From: Oreohelix idahoensis
Taxonomy: Eukaryota > Mollusca > Gastropoda > Stylommatophora > Oreohelicidae
Reading direction: 5' to 3'
Assembly (NCBI GenBank): GCA_024509875.1
Contig: JAMPIV010009928.1
Coordinates: forward strand, 949,659 to 1,013,658
Length of the DNA stretch: 64,000 bases
Below the pieces are notes generated by a model. It had not been told where the DNA came from. It did not search any database and saw nothing but the letters and a program-made list of their open reading frames with translations. Positions 1-12,269 of the stretch are shown piece after piece; the stretch's first letter is position 1; each line of letters opens with the position of its first letter. A program made the translations under genes and the position numbers.

Positions 1-1310
1 ACATCAATTGCATCTCGGTCACACCAACATAGCAATCATGCAAACATTGCCTGCAGGAATAATCTTGACTACAGTACTCCCACTGGCTTCACTGACAGTA
101 TAAAGATGCCCCTAGGTACGGCAATCAACCTTACACCAGTAAATCCACCATTCAGAAGTTGTTGTTGAACCACGGTTGCTCAGCTTCTCCCTCTTTTGCA
201 GACAATACCATGTTGAAGACTCCTTGGTATTATCTACACTGTAGATCTAGGCTTTTCTGGCTTTTCTACCATTCCAAAACGTGTTGAAGTAATGCCCTCT
301 TGGCTGGCATTTAAAGGATCATCACATCTGGTCCCAAGCTAGGAGGAAGATGCGTATGGCATACAGCGCATTCTCTGCCATCCAAGGGGACTCTCCAAAT
401 AGGCAGAGTTGAAATACTGTGCTCTGGTTCTTGGCTCTCCCAAGGAATTATCGCATCCTACACAGAGCCACTTATCAGCTCCCCCTGCCCATTATGAGCC
501 CATAGTGAAATCTTCCTGCATGCACCCAACCAGGTAAAAAGCCAGAGTTATGTCTGGGGCTCAAGTGACTCCTCCAAGCTTAGTGTGCAATGCTGAGTTC
601 TCAACATGTTTCACCACAGGGGAATCCCTGGAAGTGTGTGGATGATTTCAAGAGTCAATGAGGGTGTATTTAGCCTCACAGACAGGTTCACTTCCACATT
701 TGAACACTGCAGCATTGTGATTAGCTGGTGGTCATATAAGGATGACCTCAGATATCCCTCCATGAATACCATTCAGGTGTAAATCACATATTTCAGTGAT
801 TGGTGGCATGTATCATCGCCACTTCGATTCTCCATAAATTGCTATCAGGCAGGAAAGAAACTATGCCTGTATATTCTCCACCATAGTTACTAGGGGGGAA
901 AGATTTAATGCCTTATCCATAGTAGCTCCATGGTGGGACAAATTCAACACGTTACCAGGTTCTTTAAGAACACTGGCATAAAGTTCCTCTAGGAACGCTC
1001 CTAGGAGGGAAAATCATTGCCTGTATGAAAATAGGTAGGACCTCTACCATAACACAAATGCTGATCACAGCCATGGTTTCCCATTGTCACAAAAAGGAGT
1101 ACACAGCTGGACAACAAATCACAGACTATCCTTAGTCACATTTGGGTACACTCTCAGTCACCCAGACTTGTGTTCACCAACCACACTTTCCACGCACAAG
1201 TCACTGACTCTCAGTCAAACAAGAACTCAGACACTGAGTTAAACTGAAACATACGTTTTGACAACCTCAATGACCCTTAACCACAACCATGCTACCATTC
1301 ACCCACATGA
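1..1310. other. no recognisable gene
   Basis: Both strands were read and no exon, RNA gene or repeat terminus could be supported. Short open stretches on the minus strand between about 20 and 350 look faintly coding, but they are broken by stops and matched nothing I recognise. They may be remains of an old mobile element. Confidence 0.3.
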
Positions 1311-1317
1311 AACCATA

Positions 1318-1608
1318 CTGTGACAACGGAAAACTGGCAGTTGGCAAAAGAACAGCCTGGCCACTGCAGCTGCAAAGGTATGTCCTATGAACATAAATCC
1401 AGCAACATGAAAGTATGAAGCTGCTGATTGCACCAAGTGGCAATACTCCCTAAAGCACCACCTCAGATTGGACAAAAAGAAGCTCTCACAACAAGCAGAA
1501 AAGAAAAATAACATGCTGAAAGTAACAACCAGGAAAAAAGCAACTGATGGCTATCACCTTAGGGGCACATTCCCATAATCAGTTATGACTCAAGGAGGCC
1601 ACTACTCA
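1318..1608 (+). mobile_element. diverged 3' end of an RTE-type LINE
   Basis: The stretch aligns by eye with the 3' part of the RTE copy at 4639-5471. Shared blocks include the segment with ATCCAGCAACATG, the block AAGTGGCAATGCT/AAGTGGCAATACT, CACAACAAGCAGA, and the 3' end GGGGCGCATTCCCATA/GGGGCACATTCCCATA followed by AGTTATGACT/AGCTATGACT. Only the C-terminal tail of the LINE protein and its 3' UTR are represented, and the reading frame is destroyed. Visible mismatches are roughly one in five, so it is an old insertion. No TSD was found. Confidence 0.6.
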
Positions 1609-1683
1609 TTGGCTAACAAAATGTGGCTATAATGTAAGACTAAAGTGGCAATATTTTCTGTGTAGCAAAGAGGGATATGCCCT

Positions 1684-1925
1684 GTTTAGTTCCCAGGGGT
1701 CTCTGAGGAGATAAGAAAAAAAACAAAAAACAGGGATATGGCTCCGTCAGGCATGTCATAAAAGATGACTAATGTGAGGTTGTACATGGAGCTGGCAACC
1801 TCATCATGTCAAACAACTGCTACATAAATCACTGCAACAAGACTGTATTCTTTGATGCAGGCTGTCTGAAAAGGGGCCAAATGCAGTGGTGCTTCCATGC
1901 TTAGTAAGGAGCAAAAAACAGGAGA
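1684..1925 (+). repeat. SINE-like / RTE leader-like repeat, copy 1
   Basis: This is one of four mutually similar segments (2425-2640, 4095-4320 minus, 14497-14720). Shared landmarks are a CTCCGAGGAGA-like start, CATGTCATAAAAG, a GACTAATGTGAGGTTG block, GAGCTGGCAACCTCAT, and AAATCACTGC with AACAAGA. The motif resembles the non-coding leader that precedes the endonuclease ORF in some RTE elements. The family name is not assigned. Confidence 0.55.
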
Positions 1926-2424
1926 TGCGTGACACATTTAAAATGGACAGTGGGATATGGATACTCAGTTCAGGAACTATCCCATAACAAAATGGGATGT
2001 CTAAATCACCTTAAGTAAACCAAGGCCCCATATGTGGTTTTTGTCACCATAGACAATAACTGACATGTCCCTCTTGACATTTCTGGGATGTCTGGCTACT
2101 TTTATGTAAGACTGGGCCACATTTACAATTGTAGTTACCCTGGTCCAGATCTGACATTGTGCCCACACTTGTCATTTATGTCAGACTAACATTGCTGTCA
2201 TCCTCCAGCCCACTTGCCTTCAACCTTTGCCTTGATTGAAGTTTTAATGAAAGGAATGTCATGCTATCATCCAAAAAGTTTCATTGATATCATGAAAGAT
2301 TCAAGTGATTAATTATACAAAATATTGTGTTTTAAGTATAATTAAGTTTTTTAAAAGTTGCACTGTGTAGCTCCCTGCGGCCTCCACAATCCAGGGTAGA
2401 AGAAGAGCGACTAAGCAGGTAGGT

Positions 2425-2640
2425 AAGTTCCTAGCAGTCTCCGAGGAGACAAAGAAAGCACAGAATTACTGCTCCCTGAGACACATCATATGAGGCAACT
2501 AGTATGAGGTTGTGTATGAAGCTGGCAACATAAAATAAATTGTTACAGAAATCACTGCTGCAAGAACACATAGTGTTTATGTGCAGCATCCTACGAGGAT
2601 GCTGACTACAGTAGTGGCTCCAAGCTCTACCAAGATCAAA
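2425..2640 (+). repeat. SINE-like / RTE leader-like repeat, copy 2
   Basis: Same family as 1684-1925. It shares AGTCTCCGAGGAGACAAAG, the CTAGTATGAGGTTGTG block, AGCTGGCAAC and AGAAATCACTGCTGCAAGAA. It lies within 800 bp of copy 1 in the same orientation. A short minus-strand open frame across 2636-2824 has no recognisable content. Confidence 0.55.
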
Positions 2641-2829
2641 ATGTGAAATGGCAATGATGAATAAATACAAAAAGTACAATACACAGTGACCAATCTGGCA
2701 AGTTACTAGTGTCACCTGTAAGCTCCATGCATAATTTCCATGAATGTAATTGAAGTAGCCTCAATCCATCCGTACTTTTCTCTTGCTTCATCAGGTGTTT
2801 CATCAGCAGATGGGATCCACCCATACCTT

Positions 2830-4090
2830 GTAATCAAGTGAACCATCAATGGTGGAAATAATTAGAACTGCAGTACAGATAATGGCAGGATAAAGAAAGA
2901 ACACAGTGCATCAGGTTTACAAAATGTCCATAATAAAATAGACAGAGAGAAAGATAAAGAAAAACATGGTGCATCCTCCATTAAAAAAAAAAACATATAA
3001 AAGTTATTTATTTTATTTTGCTTCAGTTAGGATGTATCCTGGGTTATCTGGCATACATCTTTCAAAATACTAGTTTTTAACATTCACGAAATGTATTTTT
3101 TTAAGTTGTTGGAAAATGAATAAGCAGTTAGAAGTCAGAAATTAGCCCCTTTAATTAATTCTAACCAACAAGCCAGATTACCCTATAGATCTACCTGTGG
3201 GCCGCATGGTGCGCCCACCTGATATGAGTTCCCAATTTAAACGAAAAATTAGAAAATAAGTGGCCATAGCTTGTTCAAATCTTGTAAATACTTCCTATGG
3301 ACCATGTGTTTTTAAACTAGTAATGAAAGAAGCATTCCGGTGCTTCATTTTTGCATACATTTATCATTTATTGAAGCCATTAGGGAGTCTGTTTACAAAG
3401 TAGCATAGTCATGTACATAACAGCTATAAATTATCAATGGATCAACCGCAATAGATTATTTGTAAATGAATTTTAGCGATATCGATAGCAATAATAACCT
3501 ATTTTCAATACTGAGAAGGACGTTTAACAAATTTGATATTTTTTAGTAATAAATTAATTAAATTGTGCGGGCCACTGCGTAAGTGAGATTCTAGTTCAGC
3601 AATATGTGACCTCACAAATAAAAATCATTAAAATTTGAATTTTTATTTTTTTATGATCAAATTTCTTGGATTAATTATCAACTGAATATATGTTCCGATT
3701 CCTGAGCTTTTACCACCAAGGAATTAAGTAGAACTGAAATATTTACATGTAAGCGCACAATTTTGATTACATTTTTAAAATTTGTTATGGTTTCTATTCT
3801 TCACAAGACAAAACAAACAATTATTACATCACATAAGAACACAACATTGTTTCACAACATTCTTCAGCCATTTCCTAAAGTCTGATGCATTATACATATA
3901 TCTGCTGAATTAATATATATGTCTTCTGCCTGTTTTTAAAATATCACTTGTAGAAAAAAAATGCCAAAATTTTAGGACCTGGGAAAAATAGGAAAACTGC
4001 CAGGGTTAGAATTAGTTAAACATGCATTTATAAAAGAGAAAGGGAAACAATCTCATATTTATTTTTAATTTTCTTAATTATTTCCCTTTA
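2830..4090. other. AT-rich stretch without gene
   Basis: This is a strongly AT-rich stretch with many short A and T runs and no open frame of note on either strand. No terminal repeat, tRNA-like box or conserved coding fragment could be found. Confidence 0.5.
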
Positions 4091-4094
4091 CACT

Positions 4095-4320
4095 CCTTAC
4101 AGAGCATGGAGCCAACATTGTAGCTGGTCTCCTTGCAGGAAGCTTGAGCCAAGCAGTGACATCCTCTTGCAGCAGTGGTTTCTGTGACAATCTGTTTTAT
4201 ATGATGAGGTCACCAGCCCCAAGCACATCCTCATATTAGTCGCTTGAACCACATGCCAGAGGGTGAAGTAGGTCTATTTTGTCTTTGTCTCTTCGAGACA
4301 GCTGGGAGCGACACACGGCC
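4095..4320 (-). repeat. SINE-like / RTE leader-like repeat, copy 3 (inverted)
   Basis: Read on the minus strand it follows copies 1 and 2: a TCTCGAAGAGACAAAG start, GCGACTAATATGAGGATGTG, GGGGCTGGTGACCTCATCA, and CAGAAACCACTGCTGCAAGA. It is the only inverted copy of the four. Confidence 0.5.
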
Positions 4321-4626
4321 ATCACAAATATTTCTCATATTTATAACAAATAAAGGAGTCCTAGAAATGCTAGAAATGAGATAACAATTTAACAGATACA
4401 ATATTTTAGATTTGTAAAGAGACACACCTTGTTGAAAACCATAACAGAAAAATGAGCCAGATGAAAAAAGTGCTTAAGTGGGAAGATATCACTAAGAGAT
4501 GGTTAAGAAAGAGTCTGTCAGAGTGGGCCAATAAGGCAAGAGACAGAAAATGGAGATCCATTGCAGCAGGTAACCTTCACTGCAGAGATAGCAGCTGTTC
4601 ATTGATTCTTGTATTTCTGTAGTTGT

Positions 4627-4638
4627 TGTTACAAAGCC
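4627..4638. repeat. target-site duplication, left (TGTTACAAAGCC)
   Basis: This 12-bp sequence recurs exactly at 5472-5483. The pair brackets the RTE copy and fixes both its ends. Confidence 0.9.
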
Positions 4639-5471
4639 GCAAGGACTTTGGCCTCACAATAAGTCTAAAGAAAACGAATGTGCTGAGTCAGGATGCGGGT
4701 GCTGCACCAGTTATCACTATCGATAACTATGAATTGGCAGTGGTGCACCACTTCACATACCTAGGGTCTACCATCAATGACAAACTCTCACTGGATACAG
4801 AAATCGACAGCCGCATTGGCAAAGCTGCAGCTACCTTTGCCCGCCTCACATCGCGTGTTTGGGGAAACTCCAAACTCACAATGAAGACCAAAGCTGCGGT
4901 ATATAATGCCTGCGTCACCAGCACACTCCTATATGGCAGCGAGACCTGGACGACCTATGCTAAGCAAGAAAGAAGGCTCAATACCTTCCATTTACGGTGT
5001 CTACGCCGCATCCTCAGCATCTCGTGGAAAGATAAAGTGACAAATGTCGAGATGCTGTCACGTGCAGGCCTTCAAAGTATGTATACACTGCTTAGACAGC
5101 GCAGACTTTGCTGGCTTGGCCATGTTCGCCGAATGGAAGATGGTCGCATCCCAAAAGATATCTTCTACGGACAATTAGCAGATGGCAAGAGAACAGTTGG
5201 GTGACCACAGCTGAGGTTCAAAGATGTGTGCAAGAGAGATATGAGGGCACTGGACATGGATCCAGCAACATGGGAGGATGAAGCTGCCGATCGCACTAAG
5301 TGGCAATGCTATTTACGGCGCCACCTCCGATTGGGCGAAGAGAGGCTCACACAACAAGCAGAGGAAGGGAGAAAACGCTGAAAGGAGCACCAGGAAAATA
5401 AGCAGCTGAGGTCTGTCACATCAGGGGCGCATTCCCATAGTCAGCTATGACTGAAGGGGCTATTATTATTA
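4639..5471 (+). pseudogene. 5'-truncated RTE-clade LINE, RT C-terminal part
   Basis: The insert begins inside the C-terminal third of an RTE-type reverse transcriptase. Visible landmarks are FTYLGSTI, the segment ATFARLTSRVW, the thumb/connection motif LLYGSETW, FHLRCLRRIL and WLGHVRRM, followed by the basic GKR region that is typical of RTE C-termini. An in-frame TGA at about 5202-5204 interrupts the frame just after GKRTVG, and a further TGA at about 5379 ends it. The catalytic YADD box and the endonuclease are absent because of 5' truncation. The 3' end is an (ATT)n microsatellite (TATTATTATTAT) instead of poly(A), as is usual for RTE. Perfect 12-bp duplications at 4627-4638 and 5472-5483 prove target-primed insertion. 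Confidence 0.88.
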
Positions 5472-5483
5472 TGTTACAAAGCC
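5472..5483. repeat. target-site duplication, right (TGTTACAAAGCC)
   Basis: Exact copy of 4627-4638, directly after the ATT tail. Confidence 0.9.
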
Positions 5484-5629
5484 AAGATGGGGAGGGGGGG
5501 GTGTTGATGACTTGACTTCATCTTCTCTATTTCTCACGAGTGACTGAAACAAACCTTTATGTGTGTAATTTTTATTTATTTAATGTTTACAGGCCTTGGG
5601 TTTCCACTCTTTATTTGTTCAAATGTTTC

Positions 5630-5641
5630 ATCCAGGTAGGT
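5630..5641. repeat. target-site duplication, left (ATCCAGGTAGGT)
   Basis: This 12-bp sequence recurs exactly at 9705-9716 and defines the ends of the LINE between them. Confidence 0.92.
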
Positions 5642-5994
5642 CCCCATCGAGGCCAGCTCCTTGACGTGGAGATGGAGCTCAAGTACAGCCATCAGCGGCT
5701 GAAAAACCAAGACTGGCCAGGCCCTCCTACACTCGAGCAAGACCACAGTCTGCCCTAGCAAGTCAAGGTGCTGAAGACGGAGGCAACCAGCCAAGAGGCG
5801 CACCACAGCAATCAGGATGCCACGCACATGCGCTATGGAAGTATGCCTATATCTGCAAAAAGTTATGGCACTCGCCCTGTGACGGACACCCAGGCAGGTG
5901 CAGTGCCGGGCCCTCTGCCTCGGAAGGGCCCAACCCCTACTACTGGGGGTCCTTCTCAATTGCCCCGTGGAGCCAGGAGGCATGAGAATAGAGC

Positions 5995-6990
5995 TACTGG
6001 CCAAGCAAAGAAAAGACCATTTAAAATAATGCACTGGAATGCTGAAGGCGTCAATAGTAAAAAAGACGGCTACAGCAAAAAAATTAGAGCTCGAAAATAT
6101 CTTGAATGAAGAGCAAGTAAATGTATGTTGCTTGCAAGAAACCCACCTCAACAAGGACATAGCCTTCAAAATCAGAGGCTACCAGTGCTACCGATCTGAC
6201 CGAATAGACAGGCGAAAGGGTGGAATACTGACACTCGTGAGGAATAACATCAGTGCATGTCAGCTTGAAACATATATGGAGGGGGGCGGAATACCAGATG
6301 CTTCATCTCAGGACAGAAAGTTCAGAATTCCACCTGCTCAACTACTACTGTCCGAGCGACCGCCCACTGGCACTAGATACAATCCCAGCAAAAGAAAGAC
6401 TGATTGTATGCGGAGACTTCAACAGCCACTCACAGAGCTGGGGCTATGATCACATGGACAGGAGAGGTGAGGAGCTTGAAAACTGGCAGGATGACAATGG
6501 GCTTATCTTGATTAACCAGCCAATCGACCCACCAACCTTCTACTCGAGATCATGGCACACCACCTCTACACCAGACCTGGCATTCCACTCACCCAGCCTG
6601 GAGTGGAACACCACACGCGTTGTAGGGAAACAACTTGGAGGCAGCGACCACCGGCCAGTCTTCCTAATTGTGGAAAATGAACTTGTCAAGGAGAGCAGCA
6701 CTCTCTCTAGGTGGAACTACAAGAAGGCAGACTGGACAATGTACCAGCACCATACTAGTATACTGGCTAGAGATCTGACTGCAGACAAAGACATCAATAA
6801 GCTAGTCGATGAATTCAGCAGATGCATATTATAGGCTGCTCGTGAAACAATACCTAGAGGGGCTCGTAAGCAATACAAACCATATTGGAATAGTGAACTA
6901 GAGCAGCTGCACAACGACGTGGAAACATCTTGAAAGCAGGCAGAGACCAGTCCATGCCAAGAACACCACAATAACTACCAGCAAGCTAAG
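5995..6990 (+). pseudogene. AP endonuclease domain of the 4.06-kb LINE, frameshifted
   Basis: This is the apurinic-like endonuclease that nicks target DNA to prime reverse transcription. The domain opens with KIMHWNAEGV (the WN start motif) in one frame, continues in the next with CCLQETHL (catalytic Glu), and ends in a third with VCGDFNSHSQSWG (D-x-N) and GGSDHRPV (SDH). Two frame changes, at about 6060-6095 and 6260-6290, are needed to follow it. The first falls between runs of six and seven A. In-frame stops occur at 6832-6834 (TAG) and 6931-6933 (TGA). It cannot be translated as it stands. Confidence 0.8.
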
Positions 6991-7011
6991 GCCAAATTTC
7001 AAAGGGCCAAG

Positions 7012-9666
7012 TTGCAGGCCAGGCGAAGAAGCTGGAAGGAGAAAACAGAGTCCTTGAACTTCGAAAGAGATACGAGGAAACTGTGGAAGCTGGTAAAACA
7101 ACTTAACGATGAAGGTACAGAGAGAAACTCAAGGATTGCTCTGTACAAAGATGGAAACATCCTCATGGGAAAACAGGCAGCTGATCACTTTGCAGACTCC
7201 TTTGCTAAAGACAACAACATCGAAGTTAACCCAGAGAAGCAACAGGAGACTCGTGAGAAACAACAATACGCAGGACGAGATGGAACCATACCTGAAGTTA
7301 TGGAGGCACCAATCACATTTAGAGAACTGGAGCTTGCAATATCCAAATTGAAAATGAGAAAGTCGCCAGGAGTTGATGGAGTGTCCAATGAAATGATTAA
7401 GAACTTGGGAACCGCAGCAAAAACAAAGCTGCTGCAGATCTTCAATATCTGTTGGAACTCAGGCAGAGTTCCACAGACCTGGAGGGAAGCAATCATGATA
7501 CCACTCCTAAAACCAGGAAAAGACAGTTCCACTGCCTCCAGCTACAGACCAATCAGCCTTACAAGCTGCCTCTGCAAAACAATGGAACGTATCATCAACC
7601 TCAGGCTACAGTGGTACCTTGAAAGTGAAAACCTTCTTGTACCACAGCAGGCGGGCTTTAGGCAGTGTTATTCCACCGAAGATCAGGCAACTTACCTTTC
7701 CCAAGAGATTGAGGATGCGTTCCAAGATAAGAAACTGGTACTAGCAGCATGGATAGATCTAAGGAAAGCATTTGACAAGGTTTGGAAAGAAGGGCTTCTG
7801 AAGAAACTGAGAAATTGTAGAGTGAATGGTAAGATGTACAAATGGGTGAAAGCATACCTGCATAACAGAAAAGCCAGAGTACAACTAGATGGCCTCAAGA
7901 GTAAGAAAATTCTACTGCGTCATGGCGTCCCTCAGGGAGGGGTTCTGTCCCCCACACTTTTCCTAGTCTACATCAACGACCTGGTTGCTGAACTACCACA
8001 TGGAATGAAAGTGGCAATGTACGCTGATGACCTGGTAATATGGTGCACAGATGAGCATGCAACAGTGGCCACCAAACTGCTACAAAGAGCTATAGATGCC
8101 TTAACCTCATGGGCAAATAGATGGTGTGTCAGCATCAATACAGACAAGTGCAGCACTACGCTCTTCACCCTCTCTCCCAAACAAAAAGCTGGTGTCATCA
8201 AGATAAACGAAGAGCTCCTGAGAGAAGATAAACAACCCACCTATCTCAGAGTTACATTCGATGATAGGCTGACACGGAAGCAGCACATCAACAAAGCAGC
8301 AACAAAGGCCAGGAGGAAGTTAGCCATCCTGAGAAAACTAAGTGGAACCACATGGGGAGCCAGCGGGAAAATACTTAGTAAAGTTTACCAGCAGGGCATA
8401 TGACCACACCTGGAATATGGGTCAGCTGCGTGGTGCCCAGCATCAAACACCACATTACAAGAGCTAGATAAGGTGCAAAACCAGGCGCTTAGGGTCATCA
8501 CAGGGGCAATGAAATCAACGCCTATAGTGAAGATGGAGAAAATGGGGAGGATACAAGCACTGAGAGAACGCAGAGACATGAAAGTGCTAACACAGGCAGA
8601 AAAGTTCCTCTGTATGCCGAGCCATCCAATGGACAGATTCCAAAACCTAGCAATGGGGCGACTGAAAAGAAGCAGCTTTATCCACCAGGCCAAACGATTA
8701 CGTAGACAAACCTCAGACCTGCCTGAAGTTAACAGCCCCCTAAAGTCTGTGCCAGAACAAACCCCTTGGAGAGAGGAGCATGGGCTACCAGTACACATCC
8801 ACACAAAAGTGAAAGGAATATTCGACAGGGATGAACAGAACAGCGTGCAATGTAGGACAGTCACTCTCAGTTTCCTGGATGATGAATACCCACAGGACCT
8901 CTGGGTCCGAGTATACACGGATGGGTCAGCACAGAATGCAGTAAAGAATGGAGGAGCAGGAGTGTACATAGAATACCCAAACAACACTAGGGATACTGTC
9001 AGAGTACCAACGGGAAAATTCTGTAACAACTATGATGCAGAAGTCCAGGCAATCAAGGTGGCAACTGAGAAACTATTGAACACCAATCTCGGTCCACAGC
9101 CTGTAGTATTCCTGACAGATGCAAGATCAGCACTCCAAGCACTTCAGTCCAGAAAATTGCCAGGCATACAAGCCCTACTTTCTGAACTGTGCAACCAGCG
9201 CAGGGTCACCATGCAGTGGATACCGTCTCATTGTGGAATACCAGGAAACGAGAGAGCAGATGGACTGGCTAAAGAAGGTGCTGCAGGCGAGCAACCGGAT
9301 GTACCAGTTACATACCATCAGAAGAAAAAGATGATCAAATCTATCAGAAAGCCACCAACACCAACGCAGGATGACTACCAAGCTATGAACAGATCAGAAC
9401 AAATAGTCATTCTGTGCCTCAGAACAGGACACAACCACCTCCGCAGCCACATGTATACAAAATTCAAGATTGGCAATTCAGCCATGTGTACATGTGGACA
9501 GGCACCCCAGACTGCGGAGCACGTACTTCAAGATTGCCCCGAATATGATATATTGAGGCAAACCCACTGGCCCAGAGAAACAACACTGGAAGCAAAACTA
9601 TATGGACCTCTGTATGAACTACAAAAGACAGTGAAGTTTATACAAGAAACAACATTGCAGATATAG
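7012..9666 (+). pseudogene. reverse transcriptase plus RNase H of the 4.06-kb LINE
   Basis: One frame, broken only by TGA at 8401-8403, covers RT and RNase H. RT landmarks in order are KSPGVDGVSNEMIK, SYRPISLTS, DLRKAFDKVW, GVPQGGVLSPTLF and the catalytic box YADDLVIW, which is intact at about 8021-8044. RNase H follows from about 8910: VYTDGSAQ (first Asp), the AEVQAIK Glu, LTDARSALQAL (Asp), and WIPSHCGIPGNERADGLAK (His and last Asp), so all four catalytic residues are present. A terminal zinc-like motif CTCGQAPQTAEHVLQDC closes the protein. The stop lies where family members read Arg (IRPHLEYGS-type motif), so CGA to TGA decay is the simple explanation. Confidence 0.88.
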
Positions 9667-9704
9667 ACAATATAGTTCAAGCGAACGAAAGAAGAAGAAG
9701 AAGA

Positions 9705-9716
9705 ATCCAGGTAGGT
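9705..9716. repeat. target-site duplication, right (ATCCAGGTAGGT)
   Basis: Exact copy of 5630-5641, immediately after the GAA tail. Confidence 0.92.
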
Positions 9717-9772
9717 TTAATTTCACTCTCATTCTGAGCATTTAATCTTCACAACTTTTAAAAGAGTTACAT

Positions 9773-11515
9773 CAAAGAAACAGACAGTCCAGGAAGGACT
9801 ACCACAGAGATCAGCATTCAGCTGCATTCTCTTCCTGATTTACATCAACCACCTGGTAGAACATCTAATAATCTCCAATGCCATGTTTGCAGACGACTTA
9901 GTGATATGGATAGAAAGCAAATTCCTTCAACAGCTACAAAAAGGACTAAATTGTGCCCAGGCTACCATAACTACCTACTGTAGCTTGTGGAAACTAATAA
10001 TCAATACCATCAAAACCGTCTATTCCATCTCTACTCTCAGCAATCAGATAGCGAAAAAAGAGCTAAAACTAACACTCGATAATGCAAAGTTGATCAAAGA
10101 AACCAACCCAAACTACCTGGGAGTACAGCTGGATCAAAACTGACATATAAAAAGCATACAGACTCTGAGATAGATAGTCTCAAGAAGGCTAAATTTAATC
10201 AAATGACTTGCTAGCACAACTTCAGATGCAGACCAGAATACCTTGTGCCACCTGTATTTGGGGTATATATGGTCCATTCTTGACTACTCCCTTCCCTTAC
10301 AAGCCTCGGCCAGCCCTTCAATTATACTTAAAGTAGACCACATTCAAAATCAAGCATTAAAGTTTGTTTGCAGATGCTAACGAACCACTCCAGCTAACGC
10401 ATGTGAAATCTCTGCTAATTTTGAGCCTCTAGAGCTTAGGAGAGAAAAAGCAGTCATCTTAACAACTGAAATATTTCTACGAGTAGAAAACAACAACCCT
10501 TGCAAAGAACTTATCAGAAACAAAGTCAATAAAAATAGAATTAAAAAGTCATCCTTCACCAGGAATTAGTAAGGAAACAATATATGCCAGAAAAATGATT
10601 AAAAACTCAAATTGTACTTGACCTACCACAACATATATATAAAAACATCAAAGATACAAAGAAACTTTGCAGACCCTCCCACCCCACACACTGAGATCAT
10701 ATGCCATGGAAACTATCTACACCTATGGAGAGGACTTTGTCCATGATTTCACTAATGGATTAGCTTTTAAATCCCCAATCAACACAGGATATGGAGCCAT
10801 CATTATTCCCCCACCCCCAACACAGATCATCCAATTAAAATAGCAGGCCCTTATGAAGCCCATAATCTAACTACGAAGCAGAAACTGCTGCCATCCAAAA
10901 AACCCTAATTAAGATCTTTGAGCTTTTGAGAATAATGAAACACAATCGAATGACATTGTAATCTTTTCAGATTCACAGGCTGCTCTTAGGGTCAAACAGA
11001 ATTGAAGAATAATCTCAACAGACACAACCCAAAAAATCATAGAAATGTGTCACAAGCTTAAAGAACTTTACAGGATTGATATCTTCATGCAGTGCATACA
11101 TGGACATGTAGACATTCCCTTAAATGATAAACTAGCAAAAAGAGGAGCCTCAACGCCACAAACTGACCAGCCTGCCAATCACCATCACTACAGCAAAACA
11201 AATAATTTAAAACAATTGTAAAGAGGACTGACTGAATACCTGGGCAATGGATAAAACATGAAGACGGCTCTTCAAGCATCTATCAGCACCATCTAAGAAA
11301 AATGCTATAAATCATCTTGGATGTAAACATCAAACATAAATTTTAGTTTTTATGAACAAGGCACTGCTTGCTTAACTCTCACAGAAATAGAACAACCCAA
11401 AAAAAGTCCAAACTGTAGGCACTGCTAACACCCATATGAAACAGTGGAACATCATCTGTTGCTTTGCCCAGCACTTCAAGAGACGAGATAACTTATCTTA
11501 ACAAAAAAGAGCAAC
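9773..11515 (+). pseudogene. decayed I-like LINE: RT and RNase H remains
   Basis: The fragment starts inside RT with a VPQRSAFS/LIYINHLVEHL stretch and an intact MFADDLVIW box at about 9883. It continues through YLGVQLDQN and IQNQALKFVCR, then an RNase H remnant with VIFSDSQAALRV (about 10960) and HGHVDIPLNDKLAKRGA (about 11098-11146). It closes with a C-x2-C...TVEHHLLLCPAL zinc-like motif near 11440. Many stops and frame changes make it older than the neighbouring 4.06-kb LINE. No TSD or tail was located, so the ends are approximate. Confidence 0.7.
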
Positions 11516-11574
11516 CACTGAAAACACCCTAAATGACAAATCTGAACAATTAATCACCAAGAGCTTATGATCAG

Positions 11575-12261
11575 TGATGGTGGATCAAAGATAAGATAAA
11601 AACTAAGGCTCAAGAAGTGTACAAAGAAACAAATGAAGAGGTAAGAAGAAACATTAAATGAGACAAGAGGAAATATTCTGAGGAGTTTGCAAGAGAGGCA
11701 GTGGAAGCTCTAGTCAAAGGAAATATGACAGGCCTGTACAATGGCACAAAGAAGTTAACAGGGAAATACAAGCAAGCAGATGGTCTCATCAAAGACAAGA
11801 ATGGAAAATATACAAGAGCAAATGAAGAGATGGACAGAACATTTTGAGGAACTTCTCAATAGACCAGGTCCGAAAACCCCCCAGACATCCAGCCAGCAGC
11901 AGAGAAGCTACAAGTCAATTGTGAGAGACCTACTAAGAAAGAAATAAAGAAAGCCATAAAGCTTGTAAAAGATGGAAAAAGTGGCTGGTCCAGATGGCAT
12001 TCCAGCAGAGGTAATCTAAGCAAAATAACACTGCTACACAGATACTATATAAATTACCTGGTTAAAGTCTGGGAGAGAGAAGAAAAACCAGCATAATGGA
12101 AGGAAGGATAACTGGTTAAGTTGCCTAAGAAGGGAGATTTACAAGAGTGCACAAATTACAGAGGAATAATGTTACTATCAGTGCCAGGAAAAATATTACA
12201 CAGGATCATCCTTGAGAGATTAAAAGTGTCCATGGACAGACATCTGAGATGAACAAGCATG
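11575..12261 (+). pseudogene. RTE pseudogene, 5' part (split by a hAT insertion)
   Basis: This is the linker and fingers region of an RTE reverse transcriptase. Readable pieces are a VKDGKSGWSRWHSSRG stretch in shifted frame (family motif KAxGPDGIPAE), VKLPKKGDLQECTNYRGI and LLSVPGKILHRIILERL. It is heavily decayed. The frame breaks off at 12261 and resumes after the hAT element at 13349, so the copy was a single unit before that insertion. Confidence 0.7.
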
Positions 12262-12269
12262 TTTTAGGC
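12262..12269. repeat. 8-bp target-site duplication, left (TTTTAGGC)
   Basis: Exact match to 13341-13348. Eight base pairs is the size expected for hAT. Confidence 0.9.

Larger units (their letters stand above)
5642..9704 (+). mobile_element. complete 4.06-kb I-superfamily (Ingi-like) LINE
   Basis: The element is bounded by perfect 12-bp duplications. It runs from a 5' leader through endonuclease, reverse transcriptase and RNase H to an (GAA)n tail ending AAGAAGAAGAAGAA. No gag-like ORF1 with zinc knuckles precedes the endonuclease, so it is a one-ORF element unless the 5' end was lost at insertion. RNase H plus one ORF plus a microsatellite tail fits the Ingi/I superfamily. The clade name is inference and would need an RT phylogeny. 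Coding capacity is lost through frameshifts near 6060-6270 and in-frame stops. Related 3' ends lie at 16345-17046 (minus) and 39320-39674 (plus). Confidence 0.85.

Noticed and set aside
1..1300. Host exon or LTR element
   Set aside because: Short coding-like stretches could not be joined, and no motif or splice pair was found.
8385..9029. 214-codon minus-strand ORF
   Set aside because: Antisense to LINE RT/RNase H, with no recognisable domain.
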